Positions 22,749-34,900 of a stretch of DNA of 64,000 bases are shown piece after piece. The notes under the pieces are model-generated. The model saw nothing but the letters and a program-made list of their open reading frames with translations. It ran no database searches and had not been told where the DNA came from. The DNA is taken from NCBI GenBank assembly GCA_922989275.2, contig OV277870.1, positions 48,356,356 through 48,420,355 on the forward strand. The letters run 5' to 3'. Made by a program: the position numbers and the translations under genes. This DNA is from Gari tellinella. Taxonomy: Eukaryota > Mollusca > Bivalvia > Cardiida > Psammobiidae. How positions within the stretch are numbered: the first letter of the stretch is position 1; every line of letters begins with the position of its first letter.

Positions 22749-22988
22749 GACTTCGTCAATGGTTCCCAAATTGCTAATAACCAAAACACAGCTCTCCCTA
22801 GATGACCTTCGACGATGGTTACCGTAATGCACACGTAAACTTGATCTGGCGCAGCTAGAGCAGGGAACCAAGGAATTACCTGTTAGTCCTCGACGCTTAG
22901 ACGCTCATTGAACCACAGCATAACTTTCGGCCTTGACCGTCTCGGTCACCTGGGGACGTCAATAAGCAGTCAGCCGGTCACGTAAACG
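22749..22988. promoter_or_regulatory. Candidate bidirectional promoter between divergent CoA-transferase paralogs
   Basis: These 240 bp separate the two start codons and are free of the repeat families that fill the surroundings. I see no TATA box. A GGGGACGTCAATA stretch near 22954 contains the CRE/ATF half-site ACGTCA. The 5' UTRs of both genes must fit here unless upstream non-coding exons exist. Shared control of the pair is inference from spacing. Confidence 0.5.
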
Positions 22989-25900
22989 ATGGCCTTGTTT
23001 AAAGCTATTTCACGGCTAAATCCGGCAAAGTCATTAGTTGCCAACAGTCGGAGTTTCTTCATTTATTCGCCAGATGCACTCGGCCCACAGGTCGATCGTG
23101 AACCCACATGGAAGAAGGTGGAAGATGCTGTCCAAGCGATCAAGTCCGGTAGGTTTTATACCGTAAACAATTTGTGCACCAGTGCAGGGCTGCCATAAGT
23201 TGATAATGAAAATCCTAAGATTTCCAAATTTTCTATTTTTTAAGTGTGATTACTTAAAACAGGTTGAAAGTAAAGCAGAATGTGCAGGCACATTCTGCTT
23301 TACTTTCAGCCTGGTTTAAGCTACCATCTGATAGGATAAAAATATGAAGATTTCGGAAAAACACAGAGAAATGGCAGCCCTGTCAGTGAGCTAGTTTTAA
23401 AGAGAAGGTCGCCCTTTAAGATAACATATCTGTAGCGTGTTCAAGTACCGTATCGGAGTCCAACGACGTTAATGGAAATGTAGGGGGGTAGAGAATATGG
23501 TGAAATGGTTGAATGGCTTTTCTGGGTGGCTCAGTCATGGTTATAGGCTAGCCTTGGCATAACTAGTAAGTAGGGCTGAAACGAGTCCAGATTTTCTACC
23601 CGGGTACCCGTTCTGCAACTACTCGCGGGTACCCGGGTACTCGCATTACCGATATAACTATATAGTATAGACTATAGACGTATGGTAACTTGGTTAGTAC
23701 CTACTGTAGCATGCCATCCTCCCTTGGTTGATTTTCGGGGGAAAAATAGCAACGTGACGTACATACCTGTGAGGTTTGTTGCATAAGGGTCGGGTGTTTA
23801 CACGTGTACATGGTTACGTTTAGTCTTTTCAATCTACCAGGGGAATTTGTGTGCGCAAATACAGTGCAGAGCTTTAAGACAGCTTTGAAGTACGACTAGT
23901 GTACTTCCAACGCTCTCTCTTCCGCTGCGCATATGCCTAAAAAGCTCTGCAGTGTATATATCCAGATCCAGACCAGATCCAGAGATTTTCCCTTCAAACG
24001 TTTATAAATTTGGAGACCGTTTACACGTCTTACGATCATGCCAAATAGAAAAGAAGTTGATCATATGAAATACACTACTTTAACTGCATGAATCTGATGA
24101 TCAACACATTGTGTAAAAGAGCAAGAGCTAGGTCTAATCTATTTAGAAAATTTCGGTTGCCATTTTGAATTATTACAGACTAATAACTCCATTGGGCATG
24201 ACAGTTTTTTATTGCATTATAATTTATTCTATGTAACTCTTAGTTCAGTGATTAACCAAAACATCGGTAAGGCTTGTGTCTGTAATAGACACGACGCTAT
24301 GACGTCATCAACAGCTTGTCAATTAGTTTCTTTGTTGTTGCAATATGGCAGAATTCAATATGATTGTGTTAACTCGGACCTTTTTTCAGCGAGGCTATTC
24401 GAGGTGTACTCTTAAAATGCATTACATTTTAAATAGTAATAATAATTCCAACAGACCAGCGATAAATCATTGAACACACGGAATAAGTTCGCGCCACCTA
24501 ATTGCGCATCGTGTTATAGATATGCGTATTAATTGGCCTCACGCTTGTCTTATTTTCTTAAGTTACCGTGGACAAAATCTGAGGTAATCCGATTGAAGTG
24601 TAAATTAGCTAACCTGATATTATTATTTTATCGTTTTTGATTGGATGTTCTCAGAAAATATTTACATGAACGTCATAAGATCATAGGGTTTAATCAGAAG
24701 CAAACCGAATAGTTCGAGGTCAGAAGGTTAGTAAGCGTTTCAACTGTCAAAGTTGCGAAGGAAGCATTATTTCGTAAATAAAATTGTTCATTAGGCATTT
24801 GCAGAGACCATACATACATGTATGTATGGTCTCTGGCATTTGTTGTGAAAACAGATGATAATAGACTGAACTTCTTTTACGAAAGCTTTACAGAACGACA
24901 AAACGCAGCGAGTATCAAATACTGGAAACATCTGAAAAGTATATAGAATTGTTCACATAAAACACTTCATTTTAATGGCATAATTTCGTGTTTTAGCTCC
25001 GTGTACACGCTTACAGAAAATCAGTAAACTCGCGACCCAAACTTTGTTACAAGTCTGTTATTTTGTTTCATACATGGCTATTCAAGCTTTATCTGCTTGT
25101 AATACTTGAATAAATGTTTTCTTGAAAGTGTTTGTCGAGCTCAGTTACAAAAATTAACAACTAGATTCTGCTTAAAAAATTACATATCGGGTAACGGGTA
25201 GTGATTTCGTACCCGGGTACTCGCCAATTTCTACCCGACCCGCGAGTACCCGAGTACTCGTTTCAGCCCTACTAGTAAGCCAGAGGTCCTGGGTTCGAGT
25301 CCCACCTGAGTCACAACTTTTTCACCAAGTTACATTTGGCACCCAACGTAAATAACGCTTCGGGTAGTTTAAATGAAATATAGGTAAAAATAAGAAACTC
25401 GTGGAGTACCGGTGTTCTTTGAGTTTGAGTATAGAATTCGGGACGAATTCTTGTGTAGCCGAGGGGGAGTGTGTAGCCGGGTAGAGAATATGGTGAAATG
25501 GTTGAATGGCTTTTCTGGGTGACTTGGTGGCTCAGTGGTTATAGCGTTGGCATAGTAAGCCAGAGGTCCTGGGTTCGAGTCCCAGTTGAGTCACAACTTT
25601 TTCACCATTAGTTACACAAACAACCCTTATTGTACAACATCTAACATTCTTCAATACTCTCCGGCCAATATTAATTCATTGCGTCCCCATGCATGTTTAT
25701 TTACTTTTCAAGGGTACAAACAAATTATTTACGAATAGGAATAACACACGCAAAAGTGTACTAATCAACTGAAATGCATCAACTTCACCGCATCATTCAT
25801 TCTTCAGATAGGGAAACAATTTCAGATTGGAAAATGGACCTTGGGTCGACACTCTCAGATTAGACCTAAAACCATGTATTTCAAAATCTTACAGTCAGTA

Positions 25901-28900
25901 TATTTGTATGTGAAAATTTGAATAGTAAGCTACGTTAAATACAAAACCTTTACGGTTGGGGACTATACCATCCAATTTAGCGGAACAGATACATTACAAA
26001 TAACAGTTTAAAATAATGCAAGACGACTTTAAAATTTACCATACATGCAATTTAGATAGTTTTCAATCAAACTAAGTCCATGATGAATATATTGTAACGA
26101 ATCGTAATGACAAAATAGTCTACTTGACAGTGCATCAGATTTGCATCTACACATGAATGTAATGTATCTGTTTCTAAATTGTTAGTGAGAATCAATGCAT
26201 TTTAAATCTTAAAACACTTTCATTGAACTACAAATATTGTATTTTACGGTTGCTATCACTTTTCTGGGAATTGATAGCTTTATAGACACCCGCATCGCCC
26301 TTAATTATTCAATCCTTACGTATCTGTTTTTGTAACGTATCTGTTCATATTTAGATCAAATATGCACGTGTAAGCATGAATTTACGTCTCGACCTCTCTA
26401 TATTTTCTCTTGGGAAATAGTAACAAGGGAAGATTTGAATTGCAGAGTAAGTAAACGCATGTCATAAGATTATAGGTTGATTAAAATGTGTATGCAGTCG
26501 TAACGTATCTGTTCTTCAACTAATACTTTCTGCTATCCGGAATCGTGGAATGTGCAATACTAGTAACACATTGTTTCAAATGTGATCAAGTTGTTGTTGC
26601 CAGTTTCTTTACACTCCGGACCAGATATTAAAACCACTTAGCAGTTGGAAAACAGTATTCAAGTACTATACTGAGTGTGACAATATCGCTGTAACGTATC
26701 TGTTCGGAAACCCGTAGACAGAGTTCTATGGTCATTTGTAATTTTGTTTTAGGTTTTGGACAAGTGAAAGTAGGAAATTACAGAAAATTTCGAGAAAATG
26801 TAACTAAAACGATATTTTTTGTTGCCAATAATATCGTAAAAGATTACGGCACCATGTATAGTTCATGGTAGTGGAGACAGGGTAATTGACCATTATATTG
26901 GATGACTTTGACTACCATAAAATAGACACAAACAATGACGCAATCTCAAAAATATATGGATGTAGATTGGTGACCCTACGTATCTGTGAGTAACAAAAGC
27001 AGAGCATATCACAGTATGTTAAAATTGTTATTCGTTTAAGGTGCTTGCTACACTGATTTTGTGGAATTTTATCCTTATATGAAGAATGAGTCGCATATAA
27101 AAATAAGATTTAGCTGTTTAGATGTCAGCTGCTTTGTTTGATACATTTAAAAAGTATCGGAAAATGCGGAGTAATATTAGTCCGCCACCCAAAATGTCAT
27201 TGTTATGGTCAGGTTAATGTCATAAGAAATGGTAAAGTTTACCCTAACCATTAATTCCTAACCCTAGGTTTTGGTGGCGGACTAATTGTTAACCCTAGGC
27301 GAAAATGTTGGTTTATGGAAGAGAAATTAACTCTGGACTGTTCGCTTTTGCTTGTATACTCATTTGGTCGCCATTTTGAATTTCTTGTTTGCGTAGGCAC
27401 ACTACCTCTGACGCCGTTCGTGCCGTTGGCCATCGATATCGCGCAAACAGGTCGTTTTTGTTTAAATTGTTACGTTTTGAGGCTATCGATGGCCATCGAT
27501 ACAGTACCTGAACGCACTACAGTTTACATTCGCTACATGCATGTAAATGTCAAACATTCATAAATATTTTGTTTGATTTTCAAGTGAAGTTAAAGTTGTG
27601 TGAACTGAGTTTTTCTCTGGAACTTGGAAGGTAAAATCATCCTGCTTCAATTATTTTTTTGTTTTTTATTTATAGTCTGCTTTACACCCCTTTGGGGTAT
27701 TACTAGCAGAGCTGCATCAGGGACTGAACCCTGCCTGTCACTTTATCCTGGCACTGACAAACCACAGTTGTAATGCTAACACGAAATCCTGAGCGCCAAG
27801 GAGGACCGAAGCCATAACTACCAATTTATAAGTCTTTAGTTTGACGCGGCTGGGGATTGAACCTGCCACCTCCCGCACTACAAGCGGACGCTCTACCACT
27901 GAACCATGCATTCACCAGCTCTTAAACTTCAAATGGATAATAGTTTCCAGTATTTTTTTAGGGTTGTAAATTGAAAATGGGATGTACAGTTATTATACAT
28001 ATTACAGTAGTGTACTGTATTAGATCTTGTGAAAAATAGGTAAGCCCGATGGGGACTTGAACCAGGGTCTCTGACGGAAAGGTCATGCCAGCACTGACTA
28101 ACCACTGAGCTATATATCATAATGGTACAGGATCTGGTACTTATTTGTTTTCAACCAAGTACATGGGCCTCCTTGGCCTTGCGGGTATATAAGTTATTGT
28201 GACTGACAATCACTAAGTTCCACACAGCTGTGGGTTCGAATCCCGGTCTGGGCACTTCAGGTTTTTCAGCTGCACCTCAGTTTTTGGAGGGAGCTGTGCT
28301 GGCGGGACCAAGTGTCCTGGTAGCGCCATGCAAGCAGGATTGGTCTCTCCCATGGGATGTAGAAGATGGTACACCTTTTCTTAACTTTTCACTCAACATG
28401 CAAAGCCTTACTCTTGCCCATACTCTTTTCTGCCTTTACTTTTTCGCTTTATATATTTTTTCTTTCTTATACTTGCGCTCTGTTAAATAATTGTCAAGTG
28501 TTACAGCTTAACTCTTTCCTCCCTGAAACTTTAAATGGACAATCCCAGTTTCCATTTTAGTCTCGTCCATTTCTGACTTTTAAGGGTTGTTTTTGTGAAT
28601 GTTTGGCATTGTGACAAACAGTGAAGACCCTGATCAGAGGGCTCCTTTCGGAGCCCTCTGATCAGGGTCTTCACTGTTTGCATAGGACAAGTGTACTATT
28701 CACATGTACACTGTTTGAAAAGCACGCCTATATGCGGGACTAGGGTTCAAAGAGTTAACATAACAAGCCTTCAAGTTGGCTTGCTGAATGTGTTGGTTTT
28801 ACCCATTGTCCAATTTGTGTGTGATCTAGTGGTATGACTTTAATCCTGCTAGAGTATATGAAGATGACTGGTGAAAAGTCATGGCTAACCAGGAATTTGA

Positions 28901-31900
28901 ACCCACCCAGGGTCTCTTGAATACTTTGTGCCTCTAAAGCACTCTAATCACTGCCCCATCAAACCACAAAATCTTGGACTAATTGATTTTCCACCAAGTT
29001 TGTGTACATCACCACACTCAATCAAGCTAAAATATGGCATAGATGATAGCTGATGCCTGTCGGTCGGTCTGTCTTCCTCTAAGTGTACATGTAATTAGCT
29101 GGATGTCACAATTTTTATGACTGAAAAACAGTGTTAAAGCAATATAAAATCATACAACTTCAAAAATCAAGTCTGACCTTCTGTTTGGTTTCTTAGGTGA
29201 TAACTCAAATAACTTTAAATGCTTAAATTTCATCATATTTGATAATTAAGATGCTTTGTGGCCTGTAAAGTTGAACGTTTTTTCGATTAATCATTTTTAC
29301 TATTTTGGGTGCATTTTTGTCCCTTACAGATGTATCTTAACTCTTTCCTCCCTGAAACGTTAAATGAACATTTCCAGTTTCCAATTTAGTCTAGTCCATT
29401 TCTGACTTTTAAGGGTTGTTTTTGTCAAAGTTTGGCATTACGACAAACAGTGAAGACCCTGATCAGAGGGCTCCTTTCGGAGCCCTCTGATCTGGGTCTT
29501 CACTGTTTGCATAGGACAAATGTACTATTCACATGTACACTGTTTGCAAAGGACGCCTATAAGCGGGACTAGGGTTCAAAGGGTTAATTGTGTCTGTGGA
29601 ACCCTTGTTAACCCATTACCGTTTAGCCTGTTTCTAGTTTTCAAGACATGCAAGAACTAAAAGCAAGTTGAAAGTAAAGCAGAATGTGCATTAAGGCACA
29701 TTCTACTTTACTTTCAGCCTGCTGTAAGCAGCCATCTGCCTAAGAATAAAAAATACCCATTTAGAAAATAGCACTGTTTCTATATCCTGGCAGATAGTAG
29801 CCTAAAGCAGGCTGAAAGTGAAGCAACTGAGAATGCACCTATATTTATTAAAAGGCACATTCTGCTTTACTCCCAACCTGTTTTAAGTCGTCACCTGTCA
29901 TCAAAACTAGAAACAAATTATGGGGCAATGGGTTAACTTCAAAATAAGAGTAAGTTGGACATATTAACCCATTACCCCATAAAGACGCCTTTTTACACCT
30001 TTAATTTATTCCTTTACTGAAGAAAATAGTTTCAATTTATACTGTTACAAATAAGAATCATAAGAAATATTTTCTATATTCTAGCAGAAATAGCTTAAAG
30101 CAGGTTGAAAGTAAAGCAGAATGTGCCTTATGGCGCATTCTGCTTTACTTTCAACCTGCTTTAGGTGGTCACCTATCTTTAAAACTAGAAACAGGCTATG
30201 GGGTAATGGGTTAAAGAAGGTTTGAGTTGCGATTAAGTTTGACTATGTTTCTATTATACAGGGGACAAAGTGTTTGTTCAGGGCTGTGCGGCCACACCCA
30301 ACTTTCTACTGGAAGGCCTTGCTAGGTATGGGAAGCAGGCAGCTCTACAAGATGTACAGCTGATACATATTCCTACTGTAGGACCTGCCCTCTACAACGA
30401 ACCGGAATATGAAGGTACAAGCAGAGCTCCAGATAAGGGGGGAATTTCAAAAACTAAAATATTTTTTTCTGCATTAAACCCTATGGTGTATACTACTCAT
30501 TAGAATCGTCACTGAATTTTCAAATGAATTTTCTGTAATAGCTCTATTAAGCAGCCATTTGCAGTGTTATAGAAGGTTGACAGTTTAATGTAGGACACAA
30601 ACATGCAAAAGACTCCTTCGGGAGCTTTCTGCATTACTTGTGACCTGCATTTAGACAGGGAACCTAACAGACACATTTTGCTTTACTTTTAATAGTGCTT
30701 TAACTCTTTCCTCCCTAAAACTTCAAATGGACAATCCCAGTTTCCATTTAGTCTTAAGTCCATTTCTGACTTTTAAGGGTTGATTTTGTCAATGTTATGC
30801 ATTATGAGAAACAGTGAATACCCAGATCAGAGGGCTCCGTAAGGAGCCTCTGATCTGGGTTTTCACTGTTTGCATAGGACGAGTGCACTTTTTACATGTA
30901 TACTTTTTGAAAAGGACGCCTATATGCGGGACTAGGGTTCAAAGGGTTAAGCTACTTTCTACCTGATAATGAAAGTATTAATGGGGTAATGGGTTAAGCC
31001 TATTACCCACAGTGTGACAGGAACATGCAAACAGCTTTGATCAAGATCAGATGCTGGGTAAAATTATCAGGATCAGAATTGTTTGATTCTCATTTTAGGG
31101 TTGTTCAGTCTATATGGAATAGATTAAGTCTAAATTTCTATAAGATCTGAATGTAGCATCTATGCAGCAGAGGATTCTGGTGTAGATGTAGTTGATTGAT
31201 GAAAAGTTCTTTCCATGGTTTTCAGGAATTTTCAGGTCTAATTCTTTATTCATTGGTGCCAATTGTCGAGAAGCAATCAAAGAAGGGAGAGCTGATACCA
31301 CGCCCATCTTTCTCAGTGAAATTCCACTTCTCTTCCGCAGAGGGATTTACAAGTACGAAGCTTATTACTTCTGTTGAAGATTTCATATTCTTTTAGACTT
31401 CCTATGATATAGTCAACAATATAAAAAAACGTTATCAAGCATAAATTATGAAATATGACAATAGCAGGCTGAAAGTAAAGTAGAAAGAAGCTTTCTGTTT
31501 TAATTTCAGCATGCCTTGAGCATCCACCTTTTAGGATGCAGGATCATCTCTTTACCCTCTAACCTGTTAAGTAAAGCATGATGTGCCTTAAGGCACATTA
31601 TGCTTTACCGTCCTCCTGCCATAAGCTACCATCTGCTAGGATATAGAATATACTTCTTAAATTGCATATTCAATAAATTTGGCCTCTGTTTTCTGGGTGG
31701 TAGAATGATATTTATATTTATATTTTCAGACTTGATGCAGCGCTGATTCATGTCAGCCCTCCAGATCAACATGGATTCTGTTCTCTTGGTGTTAGTGTTG
31801 ACTGTACCAGGTCGGCTGTCCAGGAAGCTACCTATGTCATAGGTTGGTGACTCAAGTCTATATTCAATTGTAAACCCTTGAAGGCTTCCCTACCTCACTC

Positions 31901-34900
31901 CCATACCTTGTTTTAAATATTTAAGACCATTTAAGGCAGGTTGAAAGTAAAGCAGAATGCACCTAAAGATGTAATCTGCTTTACTCTCAGCCTGCTTTAA
32001 ACTATAGTCTACTAGGATAGAGAAATGATATCTTACTGTGCAAATTCATAAAGTTCTGTATAAAATTGAACTATTTTCTGTAGTGGAGGAATAAATTAAA
32101 GGCTTGAAAAGGTAAAGTTATGGGGTAATGGTTTAATAATATACATGTACATGTATAGTGTAAAGATATAACTCGACTCAAGAGAAGCACATACATTTAA
32201 GACAGTAGGTCTCTTAAAACGGACTGAAAGCTTAAACAGAAATCGCCTTCAGGGGCTTTCTGCTTTACTTTCAATCTGCTTGAGGCATTCACATGTAGAA
32301 GCAGTTTACCAGGCCCTCTAATCATGGTCTCCACTGTTTGTTGATATTGCAATATGTTTTTCAAATCAATCCTAAATAGAAATGAACTAGACTTAATGGG
32401 AAACTGGAAGTTTCCATTTGAGGTTTCAGGGGCAAATGATTTTATGACACATCACTCAGGAGTGGTATAAGAACATTGTTTGTTTATTTTCTAGCCATGG
32501 TAAACAAGAACATGGCTAGAATAGTGAGTGTTTGTTTATTTTCTAGCCATGGTAAACAAGAATATGGCTAGAATAGTGAGTGTTTGTTTATTTTCCAGCC
32601 ATGGTTAACAAGAACAGGGCTAGAATAGTGAGTGTTTGTTTATTTTCTAGCCATGGTAAACAAGAACATGGCTAGAATAGTGAGTGTTTGTTTATTTTCT
32701 AGCCATGGTAAACAAGAACATGGCTAGAATAGTGAGTGTTTGTTTATTTTCCAGCCATGGTAAACGGGAACATGGCTAGAATAGTGAGTGTTTGTTTATT
32801 TTCCAGCCATGGTTAACAAGAACATGGCTAGAATAGTGAGTGTTTGTTTATTTTCCAGCCATGGTAAACAAGAACATGGCTAGAATAGTGAGTGTTTGTT
32901 TATTACTAGCCATGGTAAACAAGAACATGGCTAGAATAGTGAGTGTTTGTTTATTTTCCAGCCATGGTAAACGGGAACATGCCTAGAACAGTGAATGTTG
33001 TTTATTTTCAAGCCATGGTAAACGAGAACATGGCTAGAACAGTGAGACTTTGTTTATTTTTCCAGCCATGGTAAACGAGAACATGCCTAGAACACATGGG
33101 GATGGCCAAATTCACATGTCACACATAGACTGTATGGTAGAACACAACTGTCCTCTACCGGAGATAGCGCCAATCATCCGAACACCAGAAATCAATGCCA
33201 TTGCCGGGCTGATAGCCGATAATCTAGTACAGGATGGAGCTACCCTACAGACAGGTATAGTCCCAATTAACCCATTACTCCATTGACGTAGTGTTGAAGA
33301 AAGGTGACCACTTAAAAGCAGGTTAAAAGTAAAGCAGAATGTTTAACTTTCAGCCTGCTTTACCTAATTATACCATAGCCTGTTTCTAGTATTGTAAATT
33401 TCAAGTAGATATTTCAGTTTCTTATGGTACTTCTTCATGACAGTTTAAAGTGGAACTATTTTCCTCAGAGGATGAAAAAACTAGAAGCGTAAAAAAGAAC
33501 ATTTATAAACCTTGACCTGATTTGGACCAAGAATATTTAAAATGACTATTTCTGGATTACCTTTAAGGAGCATTCTGCTATTCTTTTCACTAGAATGTAG
33601 AATATATTTCTCACATTGCATATTCATTATACAGTAAAACCTCTCTTTTACGGACACTACAAAGAAGGCTCGTTTAGTGTATAAAAAACAGGTGACAGCT
33701 TAAAGCAAGGTGACAGTAAAACAGAAAGCTCCTACAGGAGCTTTCCGTTTTACTGTAACCTTGCTTTAAGCAGTCACCTGTCAGAAACACCTAATAATCA
33801 ATACAATTTAGTGGTCGTAGTAGAGAGGTTTTTACTGTAGTTCAAATTAGAATTATTTTCTTCAGTGGCAGAATAAATTAGAGGCCCAAAAAGTGCTTAT
33901 TTATGGGGTAATGGATTAATCATCATTTGGTATATTTTAGGTATTGGTAACCTACCGGATGCTGTACTACACAAGCTTAACAACCACAAGGACCTTGGCT
34001 TCCACTCAGAGATGGTCAGTGACACAGTGGTCATGCTTGTAGAGAAAGGGGCAATCACAAACGCCAAGAAGTCAATACAGACTGGCAAGATCGTCAGTAG
34101 TTTTGGCATGGGCACAAAGAAACTCTACTCATTTCTTGATGACAACTCCTTTGTGTGTAAGTAAAGTAAAGCTTCTTCACAGCAAGTCTTACAAGTACCT
34201 TTTTCATGTTGTGTTGTTAAAACTGAATTTGCTGTAATAACAAATTTTGTAGCCATTGAAACTGGGTTTACTCTTTTGTGCCAAATTAGTTGTGAGATTT
34301 TTACCCCTACACCGTTTCATTGTCATCTGCTTCAATATTGCTGTCTGCAATATCGTTTCAAAGTTATATTTAAGGCAGTATGACTGAAGAACTTTCAAAA
34401 AGAATGTCAAACAGGATGGATCCTGATCAGACGCTGCATTACGCAGCATCTGATCAGGATCCAAACTGTTTGCAAACATACATTTTGGCGTCATTGAGAG
34501 TGAAATGGTTATGCTACTTTTATTAACCCTTTACCCCATAGAAGCGACTTTTAGCGAATCTGATTTATTCATCCGCTGAAGAAAATAGTTCCAATTTAAT
34601 AATTTAATATATATTATAGGGAAATTTTTCAATATATTCTAGCACAGGATAGCTTAAAGCAGGCTGAAAGTAAAGCAGAATGCGCCTCAAGCGCATTCTG
34701 CTTTACTTTCAACCTGCTTTAAGTAGTAACCTATTTTCAATTCTAGAAATAGGCTATCAGGTAAAGGGTTAAGGAAAAAAGCATGTATATCTCTACAGGC
34801 AGATTGTTGCTTAGTGCAGGGAAAAGGGCAATCCCGAAAGCTCATTTTTATCCATCAATAACTCTTTCACTGCCAAGGAAGACAACACTGATATTTGCAT

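Noticed and set aside
22461..22871. Longer N-terminus of paralog 1 starting MVPCSSCARSSLR
   Set aside because: It would add 41 residues with no counterpart in paralog 2. The ATG at 22748 aligns with the other paralog's start and gives a normal mitochondrial leader.
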